Shown: positions 28,101 to 35,047 of the stretch, piece after piece
Layout: every line of letters starts with the position of its first letter
Numbering within the stretch: position 1 is the first letter of the stretch
Assembly: GCA_902500715.1 (NCBI GenBank)
Contig: CABVRO010000013.1
Location: forward strand, 1 to 41,996
Direction: 5' to 3'
Source of the DNA: an uncultured Nitrospira sp.
GTDB lineage: Bacteria > Nitrospirota > Nitrospiria > Nitrospirales > Nitrospiraceae
DNA length: 41,996 nucleotides
Translations under genes and position numbers: made by a program
Notes under the pieces: generated by a model
Database searches by the model: none
What the model was told of the DNA's origin: nothing
Seen by the model: the letters and a program-made list of their open reading frames with translations, nothing else

Positions 28101-28696
28101 CCGCCTTGCACGGTAATTGCCCCTGGATTCGAGCCTAAAAATCCAAAGGCCGCGACCGGAGCGTTTGTGATCGAGGTGTCGAGTGAGGCCGGTAAGGCTT
28201 GAAACGTGGCTCCGTCGGCGAGGCGCAGATAATCGGCCGTCGTGAAGCTCACCGAGCCGCCGACATTCAAAGAGGCAGTTGGACCGAAGACGATTCCCGC
28301 CGGGTTCATCAAGAACAGATTGGCTGCGCCGAAACCGGTGGTCTGAAGGGTGCCGAAGATGTTGGACGGTTGGCCGCCGGTCACGCGGCTGAGAATGTTC
28401 GTGGTTGGAAGCGCCGTCTCGTTGACGAAATTGGCGATCGTACTGGTCGGCACGCCAAACTCACCGAAGCTGTGAAAGAGATTCGGCCCGCTGCCGGGGC
28501 GCGTGCCGCCGGTGATGTCATAGACGGGTCCGCTCTTGGTCACAGTGGTATTCAGCCCCGACGCCGTGATGGGCGGCGTGACTTGGGCATGGCCCCACTC
28601 CGGAAGGCTGGGCAGAAGCAGCCCGGATGTGAGCAGCCCTATCCACAGCAAGGGGCCGCTGATGTGACGGCTGGCGATGAGGAATCTCCTACGCAT
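25118..28696 (-). CDS. TpsA exoprotein, FHA N-terminal domain, copy 2 (1192 aa)
   Basis: This is a large surface or secreted beta-helical protein of the filamentous haemagglutinin type. The signal peptide (about 1-38, ending 'EWGHAQ') leads into the TPS secretion domain with 'NLFHSFGEFGVPTS', 'NIFGTLQTTGFGAANLF' and 'LFLMNPAGIVFGP'. Gly/Ser/Thr/Asn-rich beta-helix repeats follow, many ending 'GNI-I-A' or 'GAITL'. It holds two CxxC motifs (C482-DG-C485 and C619-PL-C622), unusual for this fold. The C-terminal block 'CAAQAYGQLSSFVVEGRDTLP' is shared with copy 1. The longest frame starts at 28843 inside the neighbouring gene; I use the ATG at 28696 because it directly precedes the signal peptide. 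The gap to copy 1 is 40 bp. Likely an adhesin or matrix protein; the ligand is unknown. Confidence 0.88.
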   Translation of the reverse strand: MRRRFLIASRHISGPLLWIGLLTSGLLLPSLPEWGHAQVTPPITASGLNTTVTKSGPVYDITGGTRPGSGPNLFHSFGEFGVPTSTIANFVNETALPTTNILSRVTGGQPSNIFGTLQTTGFGAANLFLMNPAGIVFGPTASLNVGGSVSFTTADYLRLADGATFQALPASLDTSITNAPVAAFGFLGSNPGAITVQGGRLAVTEGQGISLVGGNIEVVSGTLGNGASQPTRLSAPGGQITLAAVGSPGEIAGHGAATPFIDSTLSGFSALGTISLGSGTVLTTSAPSAGRIVIRSGQFNLEGATLEAHATATGHASSSSSPVGGISVQAENMTLSHGSNVLTSAVDGTPEDIRFEVGTLRSNVGTDGLPLADAAPVTIASTSTGRGGAGSMAVTGQAGRPADALLLSNTQIVTDVTNAADPTMAPGNIAITAQQMELSNGTAIRADTTGGADAGAITLNVATLSTRAGPDGRVFFSSSSNCDGCFGGQAGDITIQGLPGITSSSTRTYKHITTPNSEPDRSITYHFARDFDIRGTDIHSDAIGHAPGGKVIMRTDGRASFDDSHISVATQDYTIEANKPNGQPARYQGFSNIDIMAKDIVLQDSTIRADALVSDIGACPLCQGGPSAGEIWLRPENSLIATNSSITNTSRGRAQAGITKIVGDHHFSEGALWDTLYPDRATGLVALTNSEVTVEAQHSGLPGYLRIRADRTILDHSIVNSKANDVSNVKTLAGELIDVVGAGERSVVVSDGRSVQGSLLLVAESLDIIGGGIIAPTQGTRVASRMDLQVDNLTTRPGTGPGGTLDAPRILNPNDPTRVVISSSSTGAGGAGTITISGRRQPALGSAPLTPAKSIRLNATDLLTDTRIDALGGKIELNSGGPIELRNATISSNVHDVRARSAAVQDPGGNIILSAGTLSLHEGEISALSTGTQTGGNIVLNAREMVTVHDGARITASSSGSGNAGHITINAGEQFSSQNGSITTDATQASGGNITIQAIESIRLVNSQLSTSVKGGPNTSGGNILLDPAVVTMQNSQVLAQAVEGQGGNISIIAGTFLADPSSVVSASSQFGLSGAVSIQSPVSSLSNTLATLPQRPLQAQPLAQQRCAAQAYGQLSSFVVEGRDTLPSEPGGWLMSPFLSADADSIQSADASTRLHAETAYREGAIVEQVADRINPLPPHGVQDLVPGCRS

Positions 28697-28736
28697 ACGG
28701 CCTATTTCAATCGACCGGTCCCTTACATGGTCATGG

Positions 28737-31700
28737 TCAGGACCCGCACCCGGTCCCTCCCTCGAGAAGATTTCGCAGCGACGAGGAGGTCCGCTCATCG
28801 GACGGCGTTCCCGCCTGCTCGGCGCTTGGCGATGAGGATCCAAATGAATGTCTGGAGGCGAGATGCGCTTGTGGCGGAGGCACGTCTTCGGCCATCCATG
28901 CCAGGGGACTCATGAGCCACCCACCGGGTTCGAAAGGCAGCGTATCTCGTCCCGACACGACGAGGCTGCTCAGGTGACCGGACACCTGCGCGGCGCAGCG
29001 TTGACTGAGTAGCTGTTGGGCTTGCAGCGGGCGTTGCGATAGCGTGGCCAGGCTGCCACTTAAACTGGAGACCGGTGATTGAATAGTCACGGTGCCGCTC
29101 AACCCGAACTGAGACGACGCACTCACGAGGCTGGTTTGATCGGCAAGAAACGTCCCGGCTGCGATGCTGATGTTGCCGCCAGCTCCCTGCACGGCTTGCG
29201 CGAGGATCTGACTGTTCTGGAGCGTCATAATGGCTGGATCGATCGTGATATTGCCGCCGGAAGTGGTCGGTCCGCCCTGAACAGACGTATCGATCTGGCT
29301 GTTCACGAGCCGGATTGCATCGGTGGCCTGCACGGTAATATTCCCACCACTGGCCTGGCTGGCTTCCGTGGTCACAGATGCATTCTGACTGAGGAACTGA
29401 GCGCCGGCATTAATGGCAATGTTGCCGGCATTGGCCGGGCCGGTGCTGCTCGCGGAAATTGATGCGCCGTTGTTCAGTGCGACGGATTGACCGGCGGCGA
29501 GAGAGATGTTGCCACCTTCTCCGGAATCAGGACCCGTTCCAATGGCGCGGCTGAAGAGGCCGGATGGAGTTCCATCGACCATCGTGCCGGCTGCGGAGAT
29601 TTGATCGGTAGCGATGATCGTGATGGTCCCGCCTCGCCCCGAATTCACTGTGCCGCTATTAATAGTTCCTCCGCTGCCGAAACTCATCGCCCCGGTGTTG
29701 ATCGTGACGTTTCCGGCATCGCCGCAAGGGCCAGTGCAGAGGTCGGTGCCTACCGTCCTGGTGAAAATGCCGCTACCACGGCGGCTCCCCAGGTTAAACG
29801 AGGGTTCGTTGGGGTCTGTGGGCCGTTCTCCGGAGAGAGAGGCTTGTTTGGTGGTAAGGGTCACGTCGCCGCCACGGCCGCTGGTTTGCGTACTACTGTC
29901 GATTCGAGCCCCACCCTCGATGTTCATCTGCGGTGTCGCAATGACAATCGCGCCGGCATCCCCTCCTGTACCGATCATCGGATCTCCAAATGAGTTCGTG
30001 AAGAGACCCGTGGGTCGTATTCCGCCTCCCGGACTGGAAGGATCGTCTGAGAGTGTGAGATGCTCGGTTGCGGTTATCTCAATCGCGCCAGCAGTCCCGT
30101 CTCCACGGGTTTGACTGGTGATCGTGCTACCGTTCCGGAGTTCAATCGTATTGCCTGCAATCGTGATCCCTCCGCCCGGGTTGAGCCACGTCGTCACATC
30201 TATCTGCGAGGAGTCAGCGATGATGCTCTGTCCATCGACTCGGATATTCCCTGCGCGCTCAAATCCACTGGCGCCGAGACCCGAAAAATTCGTCAGCTGA
30301 ATGTCTCGGGCTGAAAAGGTGATGTCGCCGCCGCCACCACCCAAATCGGCGATGGTCAAGATTTGCGAAGATGTGAGATGAATGGTGTCCGCCGTCATTG
30401 TCACATTCCCGGCAGTGCCGGAGGCTTCCTGTCCCGCAAGAAGAGCGGGAAAGACTCCTGTATTGATGAGTCCGTTCTCCAATCGGATATCCGTTGCGGT
30501 GATGTTTACATCGCCGCCTTGTCCACCCGCCGCTCCGACTGTGCCGCTGTCGATGAACGTTTCCAAGCCCGTCAGGGTTGCTTGAAGTTCTCCGGTTGTG
30601 AAGCTGATGGCTCCGGCTCGGCCCGAGCCGGATGTATGAGTATCTATGAGGGTCAAGGAGTCTTCCGCTTGGGCGATCACCTCGATAGTGGCTGACTCAA
30701 TTCGAATGGCGCCTGCATTCCCGGAATCCGAAGTCCGTGCGGTGAGCGCAGGATCCGTGTGGGCAGTGATCGACAGGTCACCGGTGACGAGAATGTTGAT
30801 CGCGGTGGCAGTTCCTGCGGTACTGCCGGTATCGGCGGAGATGGTTGCATTGGCCATCACTAACCTGCCGCCTCGTATTTGTACCGTGCCGGCCGCATCA
30901 GCCGACGTATCCAACGTTGAGCCGCCTGAGAGCGAAATGTTGCCCATGTTCGTAAATGATTGCCCATTGATGTTCGGTTCGGATTGCTGGTTTGACGAAA
31001 GAATTTCTCCAGGTGAGGCCACACTTGCCAGGGTGATTTGTCCTCCTGGAGCAGCGAGGTTGTAAGCAGGCTGTAGGGTGTCGGATGGTCCTTCAATTGT
31101 GACGTCTCCGCCTACAAGCGAGATGGTTTGCCCCTCTGAAACCGCGAGCTGACTACCCAGCAGGGTGATCGCCGCTGGGTTCGATCCCAAAAATCCAAAC
31201 GCCGCCACCGGCGCGCTGGAGACGGACGCGTCTGCCGGTCCGGGAAGCGCATTGAAATGAGTGCCATCCGTTAAGCGCAAATAATCGGCCGTTGTGAAAC
31301 TCACCGACCCCCCGACATTCAAAGCCGCATTCGGGCCGAAGACGATCCCGGCCGGATTCATCAAAAACAAATTGGCATTTCCGAATCCGGTGGTTTGGAT
31401 CATGCCGGAAATGTTCGACGGATTGCCCCCGGTGACGCGTCCAAGAATGTTGGCTGTAGGTGTGGTCGTGTCATTCAAGAAATTGGCGATGTGGTTGGTG
31501 GGAACGCCGAACTCACCGAAGCTATGAAATAAATTCGAACCATTCCCAGGCCTGACCCCTCCGGTGATATCGAGCCGAGTGGTGTCGGCGGGGCCTGCGA
31601 TCGGCGCACTGATGTGGGTATTCAGGCCGGAGGATGTGATCGGGGAAGTTTGCGCTGCGAGGGGCTCACTCAGAAACAGCATGATCAGCAACTGGCTGCC

Positions 31701-31775
31701 AAAGAATCGAGGGCTGAACCATCGGGACGGCTGCCTTCGAAGGAGAGCACGAGGGTATCGGGAGCGACGCGTCAT
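28737..31775 (-). CDS. TpsA exoprotein, FHA N-terminal domain, copy 1 (1012 aa)
   Basis: This is the first of two filamentous haemagglutinin-like exoproteins. It has a long signal peptide (about 1-42, 'FLSEPLAAQ'), a TPS secretion domain with 'NLFHSFGEFGVPTN', 'GGNPSNISGMIQ' and 'ANLFLMNPAGIVFGP', and a beta-helix of Gly/Ser/Thr-rich turns. The last 130 or so residues are nearly those of copy 2, ending in the 'RDTLPFEPGGWLMSP' block plus a divergent tail. One Cys pair, C680 and C684, sits in the helix. The ATG at 31775 follows AGGGGG with 5-base spacing; the frame itself opens at 31913. No protease or lipase domain is visible, so structural or adhesive roles are most likely. It lies 76 bp behind the Cys-rich lipoprotein gene. 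Confidence 0.88.
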   Translation of the reverse strand: MTRRSRYPRALLRRQPSRWFSPRFFGSQLLIMLFLSEPLAAQTSPITSSGLNTHISAPIAGPADTTRLDITGGVRPGNGSNLFHSFGEFGVPTNHIANFLNDTTTPTANILGRVTGGNPSNISGMIQTTGFGNANLFLMNPAGIVFGPNAALNVGGSVSFTTADYLRLTDGTHFNALPGPADASVSSAPVAAFGFLGSNPAAITLLGSQLAVSEGQTISLVGGDVTIEGPSDTLQPAYNLAAPGGQITLASVASPGEILSSNQQSEPNINGQSFTNMGNISLSGGSTLDTSADAAGTVQIRGGRLVMANATISADTGSTAGTATAINILVTGDLSITAHTDPALTARTSDSGNAGAIRIESATIEVIAQAEDSLTLIDTHTSGSGRAGAISFTTGELQATLTGLETFIDSGTVGAAGGQGGDVNITATDIRLENGLINTGVFPALLAGQEASGTAGNVTMTADTIHLTSSQILTIADLGGGGGDITFSARDIQLTNFSGLGASGFERAGNIRVDGQSIIADSSQIDVTTWLNPGGGITIAGNTIELRNGSTITSQTRGDGTAGAIEITATEHLTLSDDPSSPGGGIRPTGLFTNSFGDPMIGTGGDAGAIVIATPQMNIEGGARIDSSTQTSGRGGDVTLTTKQASLSGERPTDPNEPSFNLGSRRGSGIFTRTVGTDLCTGPCGDAGNVTINTGAMSFGSGGTINSGTVNSGRGGTITIIATDQISAAGTMVDGTPSGLFSRAIGTGPDSGEGGNISLAAGQSVALNNGASISASSTGPANAGNIAINAGAQFLSQNASVTTEASQASGGNITVQATDAIRLVNSQIDTSVQGGPTTSGGNITIDPAIMTLQNSQILAQAVQGAGGNISIAAGTFLADQTSLVSASSQFGLSGTVTIQSPVSSLSGSLATLSQRPLQAQQLLSQRCAAQVSGHLSSLVVSGRDTLPFEPGGWLMSPLAWMAEDVPPPQAHLASRHSFGSSSPSAEQAGTPSDERTSSSLRNLLEGGTGCGS

Positions 31776-31851
31776 TCGCACCCCCTGCAGCGTTCGCCCT
31801 TGAGTCGGACGAGCATCACCGCCAAGCAGGACACGATTGATTCTTTTGTGA

Positions 31852-32169
31852 TCATGGCGTGCACTGGCATGAACAGTACCCTGATCCTGACACGTAGGTT
31901 TTGCAAGTTCCACCTCCGCCTACACATCGGCTCCCTTCGCTTCTGCATTTCTTTCCTGATTGACACGTTCCATTCACCGCTTGATCTCCGGGGTTAGCGT
32001 TCGGGTGTGGGCCGGGACACCAGCCATGTGGTCGTTCAGCGCCCCCAGCACCCCCTTCCGGTCCGCCACAATCGAGGGTAACCGTTGTACAGGCCTGCAA
32101 GGCCGCCATAAGCATGCCGGACAACAACATGCCCCGGCAGATTCTGAAGATGGGTCGTAAGGTCAGCAT
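31852..32169 (-). CDS. Cys-rich small lipoprotein, unrecognised family
   Basis: The 105-residue product has a type II signal peptide with lipobox 'LQAC' (lipidated C27), so it should be anchored in the inner or outer membrane facing the periplasm. The mature part is Gly/Pro-rich and has nine further Cys residues, dense near the end ('YCSCQC'), suggesting several disulfides or a metal site. The ATG follows GGAGAG with 5-base spacing. I know no matching family. It sits between the unknown secreted protein and the TpsA genes with gaps of 46 and 76 bp, so it is probably part of the same transcript. It may assist exoprotein folding or anchoring, but that is a guess. Confidence 0.65.
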   Translation of the reverse strand: MLTLRPIFRICRGMLLSGMLMAALQACTTVTLDCGGPEGGAGGAERPHGWCPGPHPNANPGDQAVNGTCQSGKKCRSEGSRCVGGGGTCKTYVSGSGYCSCQCTP

Positions 32170-32215
32170 AATGACTCTCCATTTAGGTGTGGCGCGATTC
32201 TCGCTCCCGGGTTAT

Positions 32216-32989
32216 TCATCGTGGATCATCGCCCGCTGTCCGTGCTTCGATAGCCAGTGCCTTGAAGACTTCCTCGATGGGTTGTTCCCCGGTCTCCTCG
32301 CTTGTCGGCACACCTGAGACCGGAATGAGCATGACTATTCCCGGCGCGTTGAAGTAGCCCAGGTACAATCGATTGAACGCTGGGATTTCAATCAGGAACG
32401 GAGCGAGATCTATTTTAAGTTCACTCCGTCGGCTAGAGAGTTGCCTGATGAGGTTTCTTGAACCCCACTGGACGATTTTGCCGCTCTTTGTTTCGGCGCC
32501 GAGTCGCACGGTGATGGCGGAGAGGGCCGTTTCCGCTTGTTCCCGTTTATCAACTGCGATGGGGACGATAAACTGAACCGGTCTCTTTCGCGCGAGCAGT
32601 TTTGCCGCGTCACCGTCATAGCTCTGTAGCTGTGTGAGGCCGATTCGAAAGACCGGGAATGGAGGGAGCGCCACAAGGTTTCCGTCCGTCACTTGGGACA
32701 GCGAATCGTAGCCTAATCTCTTCGCGTACGATTCATCCTTTTGTACCAACCGCCGCAAGATCTCTACCCCGGTGGTCTCAGCTAAGACCTTCGCCTCTGA
32801 AAGACGTTTTTCTGAAGCGATCAGGGGTGTGAGGGATTGAATAGTTTGCTCGCTCTTCTGCTTGGGCGCTCCGGTTTCTGCTATTGCTGTTGCGCCCATG
32901 TGGTCAACCATGAGCAGAAAGGCGAGCAGCAGAGCGTGGACGGTTCCTCGGCACCTCCCACTCTGGTCACCGGCGCTGGATCTCGACAT
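32216..32989 (-). CDS. Secreted protein of unknown family (257 aa)
   Basis: This 257-residue protein begins with a signal peptide (core 'VHALLLAFLLMVDHMGATA'). The rest is a mixed alpha/beta sequence with no family I recognise. A helical, Lys/Glu-rich region (about 45-90) precedes a strand-rich half with 'RPVQFIVPIAVDKREQ' and 'LYLGYFNAPGIVMLIPV'. The ATG at 32989 follows AGGAG with 7-base spacing. The start overlaps the upstream papain-like protease gene by 23 bases, a sign of tight co-expression and possibly of a protease-inhibitor, chaperone or propeptide relationship. That functional idea comes from gene order only. No Cys occurs in the mature part, unlike the next gene. Confidence 0.7.
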   Translation of the reverse strand: MSRSSAGDQSGRCRGTVHALLLAFLLMVDHMGATAIAETGAPKQKSEQTIQSLTPLIASEKRLSEAKVLAETTGVEILRRLVQKDESYAKRLGYDSLSQVTDGNLVALPPFPVFRIGLTQLQSYDGDAAKLLARKRPVQFIVPIAVDKREQAETALSAITVRLGAETKSGKIVQWGSRNLIRQLSSRRSELKIDLAPFLIEIPAFNRLYLGYFNAPGIVMLIPVSGVPTSEETGEQPIEEVFKALAIEARTAGDDPR

Positions 32990-33797
32990 AAAACATCTCC
33001 TGTGCATGGCCAAATTCCCCGTAAGGATCAGATCCATTGCTCCCTATGAATTCTTCGAACGGCTGAGTGTTAAAGTCTGCATCTCGGTGATCGTTCACCT
33101 CCACGACTCGGAGTACATCATCGATGGCGCGGACGACTTGACTGTGTTTTCCCCCCTCCGCCCACCGGATCACGCTGATGAACGGACCGTTTTGACAGAG
33201 TTGTGTTTTCAGGGCATCGAAGTAGGCTGCCCACTCGGTTGGATCGGAGATCCTGGGCGCCATGAGGCGCTCATAGTCGAATTCAGAGCTGGCGAAGACC
33301 CAGTGCGGCCAACCACCTTGATCGCAAGCCGAAGGGGTATCGGTGAACCAACGATTCAGAGGGGCGAGGAATTCCCGAACTCCGCAGCAGTCGGCCCTGG
33401 ACAGGGATCCATTGACCCAATCGCATTGTCCGTTGGTCACCTTATGGAACTCCAGGACAACCTGCGCACTCGTCGCCCAACACCAGCCTGCGGCTTCCTG
33501 ATTATACGGACGCACCTCGTCTCTAAGCTTGCCGGGAGAGTCGCACAGAGACCGGGAGGTAGGGGTCTGTACTTGCCCCGACGTGTCACTCTGTCGGTCT
33601 CTGTCTCTTTGTTGTCCCCGCTCTTTCTGGCGCGCGATGAGTTCTGCAAGCGTGATCGGCTCTTTCGGCGGCAGATGAGCCGGTTCACCGGTTCCAATGG
33701 GAGCGCGAGGCGACAGTCTCACGTGAACCTCGGTACATGCCCACAGGAGCAACACCGAGAGCCCTATCGCCATCGCTCCGAACTTGTTCATCTTCAT
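32967..33797 (-). CDS. Papain-like cysteine protease lipoprotein (C70/AvrRpt2-like)
   Basis: This 276-residue protein has a lipoprotein signal 'VLLLWAC' (C21) and a polar, Arg/Gln-rich linker. A papain-like domain from about residue 95 has catalytic C106 in 'GWCWATSAQ', H218 in 'GGKHSQVV' and N235/D236 in 'VEVNDH'. The 'WCWATSAQ...QC...CC' pattern matches the bacterial papain-like peptidase group that includes AvrRpt2 (C70). It would be tethered in the envelope. The ATG at 33797 follows GAGG by 9 bases and overlaps, as ATGA, the stop of a possible leader frame. It is the first confident gene of the export locus. It could process the TpsA proteins or foreign proteins. All catalytic residues are present. 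Confidence 0.8.
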   Translation of the reverse strand: MKMNKFGAMAIGLSVLLLWACTEVHVRLSPRAPIGTGEPAHLPPKEPITLAELIARQKERGQQRDRDRQSDTSGQVQTPTSRSLCDSPGKLRDEVRPYNQEAAGWCWATSAQVVLEFHKVTNGQCDWVNGSLSRADCCGVREFLAPLNRWFTDTPSACDQGGWPHWVFASSEFDYERLMAPRISDPTEWAAYFDALKTQLCQNGPFISVIRWAEGGKHSQVVRAIDDVLRVVEVNDHRDADFNTQPFEEFIGSNGSDPYGEFGHAQEMFYVEIQRR

Positions 33798-34042
33798 CGG
33801 GGCCGTCCTCGCGCAAACACAAAATCGGAACAATCACGGTCTACTGGTCGGTCGCTCATTGATTTTAGGTTGATGGCCGAAGTCTGCCCGTCCCGTTGTC
33901 CATGTAGAGATGGGTCGCCACGAAGAAACAGCCATGCCTGTATTTGATGAGAGAGATAGAATTGGTCGCTTGAAGAAGCGAAGGTCGAAAATAAGAAGAG
34001 GGAGGGCGCTGAGACAAAGGACTGCGGAATCTGAGTCACCAT
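33794..34042 (-). CDS. Possible small leader gene ahead of the protease (82 aa)
   Basis: This is an 82-codon frame whose TGA overlaps the protease ATG as ATGA, a typical coupling junction. Its ATG (34042) lies 10 bases after AAGGAG. A second, overlapping frame (ATG 34046, 70 codons, stop 33834) uses the same site with a better 6-base spacing. Both products are low-complexity with an early hydrophobic patch and match nothing I know, so only one, or neither, is real. The rest of the 420-bp gap up to 34217 holds no other gene candidate and is the likely promoter region for the export locus; no clear -35/-10 pair was found. Confidence 0.3.
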   Translation of the reverse strand: MVTQIPQSFVSAPSLFLFSTFASSSDQFYLSHQIQAWLFLRGDPSLHGQRDGQTSAINLKSMSDRPVDRDCSDFVFARGRPR

Positions 34043-34217
34043 TCATGGTTCACTCCTTCCGGCCTTCTCGCAGCCTTGCCGGAGAGTCCGGGACATTCGC
34101 TGTGACGGCTGTTTACGATAGACCCGCTGCGAGACTCATGCACGTTCCGGTTTTCCGACAGACTGAGGAACTCCGTTAATCGCGATTCCGTTGCTGGACC
34201 GTGACAATTTTTATCGT

Positions 34218-34403
34218 TTACTCAGCCGGTTGCTTATCGTCGGCATGATCGAGCGCAGGCGGCTGTGATGCGACCGTGCCCGCACCTCCGGCATCGGCTT
34301 TTTGGTTCTCCATCGTTTGATCCCGCCATATTCTGGTGAGGATGGCGAGCAACAAGAATACCCCGAGCAGTGCGGCTGTGATGAGGGAGATATCCCAGAC
34401 CAT
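34218..34403 (-). CDS. Small single-span membrane protein (61 aa)
   Basis: The 61-residue protein has one membrane helix (about 6-26, 'LITAALLGVFLLLAIL'), then 'TRIWRDQT' and a polar Ala/Asp/Gln-rich tail. The ATG at 34403 follows AGGAAG with 6-base spacing; the longer frame to 34466 is His/Arg-rich and has no ribosome-binding site. The family is not recognised. It resembles the 41-residue protein at 18723-18848 only in general plan. It lies between the FadL gene and the export locus with wide gaps on both sides, so it is probably transcribed alone. Confidence 0.5.
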   Translation of the reverse strand: MVWDISLITAALLGVFLLLAILTRIWRDQTMENQKADAGGAGTVASQPPALDHADDKQPAE

Positions 34404-34602
34404 TGCGTTCTTCCTAAAGTCATCGTGATGACGACGGTGATGTGAAGTGCTGGTTCGCCTCTTCAATGCGCAAACGCTGTGCCATAGGAATTTGCCGGCA
34501 GTGCCGAAAGCTTCCAGAGGAGACTTGTAGAGATTTGAATGACATCGGGTACTCCGATGATTCGTTCAATCGGAGCAACGGAAGGTATGGCCGGCGCGGT
34601 GT

Positions 34603-34640
34603 ATCCGATCGGATTCTATGCCGTATCCGATGCGATACGG
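34603..34640. promoter_or_regulatory. Palindrome pair, possible operator
   Basis: A perfect 12-base palindrome ATCCGATCGGAT (34603-34614) is followed by CCGTATC-N6-GATACGG (34621-34640). Both share the GTATCCGAT core, as if a direct repeat of one binding site. They lie about 200 bp upstream of the small membrane protein gene. The regulator is unknown. Confidence 0.4.
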
Positions 34641-34716
34641 GAGACAGGAATGAGGAAGGAGCGCTCGCGACCGCAGTCGCCACCGAACTCACGGAATGTC
34701 TGCAATGTGAAGGGGG

Positions 34717-34749
34717 GCCGCGTCTTCGTTTGGGGAGCGAAGACGCGGC
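34717..34749. other. Strong 12-bp stem-loop
   Basis: A perfect inverted repeat, GCCGCGTCTTCG and CGAAGACGCGGC, is separated by a 9-base loop. It is very stable, but neither strand shows a T-run after it, so it does not look like a standard intrinsic terminator. It may end the FadL transcript (stop at 35021, about 270 bp away) by another route, or protect RNA ends. Confidence 0.55.
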
Positions 34750-34810
34750 AGATGGCGTGGAGAAGGCGGTCTGATCAGCGCTGGATGGGCACGATCCAGG
34801 AGGCCGTGTC

Positions 34811-35047
34811 ATGCGGTTGCTCTTGGTCGACAACCGGCGACAGGAAACCGGCTCTCTGCCACGCCGAAAGGGCACGAGCACAATTCGATCAACCCGGTTC
34901 TCTCGACTGCATCGCTCCATGGCGATGGAGGAAGCAACCGTCATGCCGCCGATGGTTGAAGATGAAGCCATCGCGGTACATCAGAAAATAACGATCGGGG
35001 CCGGCAGGAACAAGCGGGACTCAGTAATTGAACCGCAACGACAGTGA
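34811..35047 (+). CDS. Doubtful 78-codon frame with a strong ribosome-binding site
   Basis: A perfect AGGAGG stands 7 bases before the ATG, and the product begins 'MRLLLVDNRRQE', reminiscent of a response-regulator start, but nothing receiver-like follows. The frame overlaps the FadL gene tail on the opposite strand by 27 bases. It may be a remnant of a receiver gene or a chance site. Confidence 0.18.
   Translation: MRLLLVDNRRQETGSLPRRKGTSTIRSTRFSRLHRSMAMEEATVMPPMVEDEAIAVHQKITIGAGRNKRDSVIEPQRQ

Larger units (their letters stand above)
34404..35020. other. 617-bp gap with palindromes and no confident gene
   Basis: This gap lies between the FadL gene (ending at 35021) and the small membrane protein. 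It carries a cluster of palindromes at 34603-34640 and a strong hairpin at 34717-34749. A plus-strand frame at 34811-35047 has a good ribosome-binding site (see that entry). The 183-codon minus-strand frame across the gap is Ser/Arg-rich and looks like chance coding. Confidence 0.5.

Noticed and set aside
28697-28843. Longer start for the second TpsA at 28843
   Set aside because: It would overlap the first TpsA gene by over 100 bp and place some 49 charged residues before the signal peptide.
25200-31700. Possible CRISPR or tandem DNA repeat array in the TpsA genes
   Set aside because: The periodicity is at the protein level (beta-helix turns rich in Gly, Ser, Asn); no constant repeat with unique spacers is present.
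34420-34971. 183-codon minus-strand frame
   Set aside because: Ser/Arg/Pro-rich, no ribosome-binding site, crosses the strong hairpin and matches nothing; probably chance.
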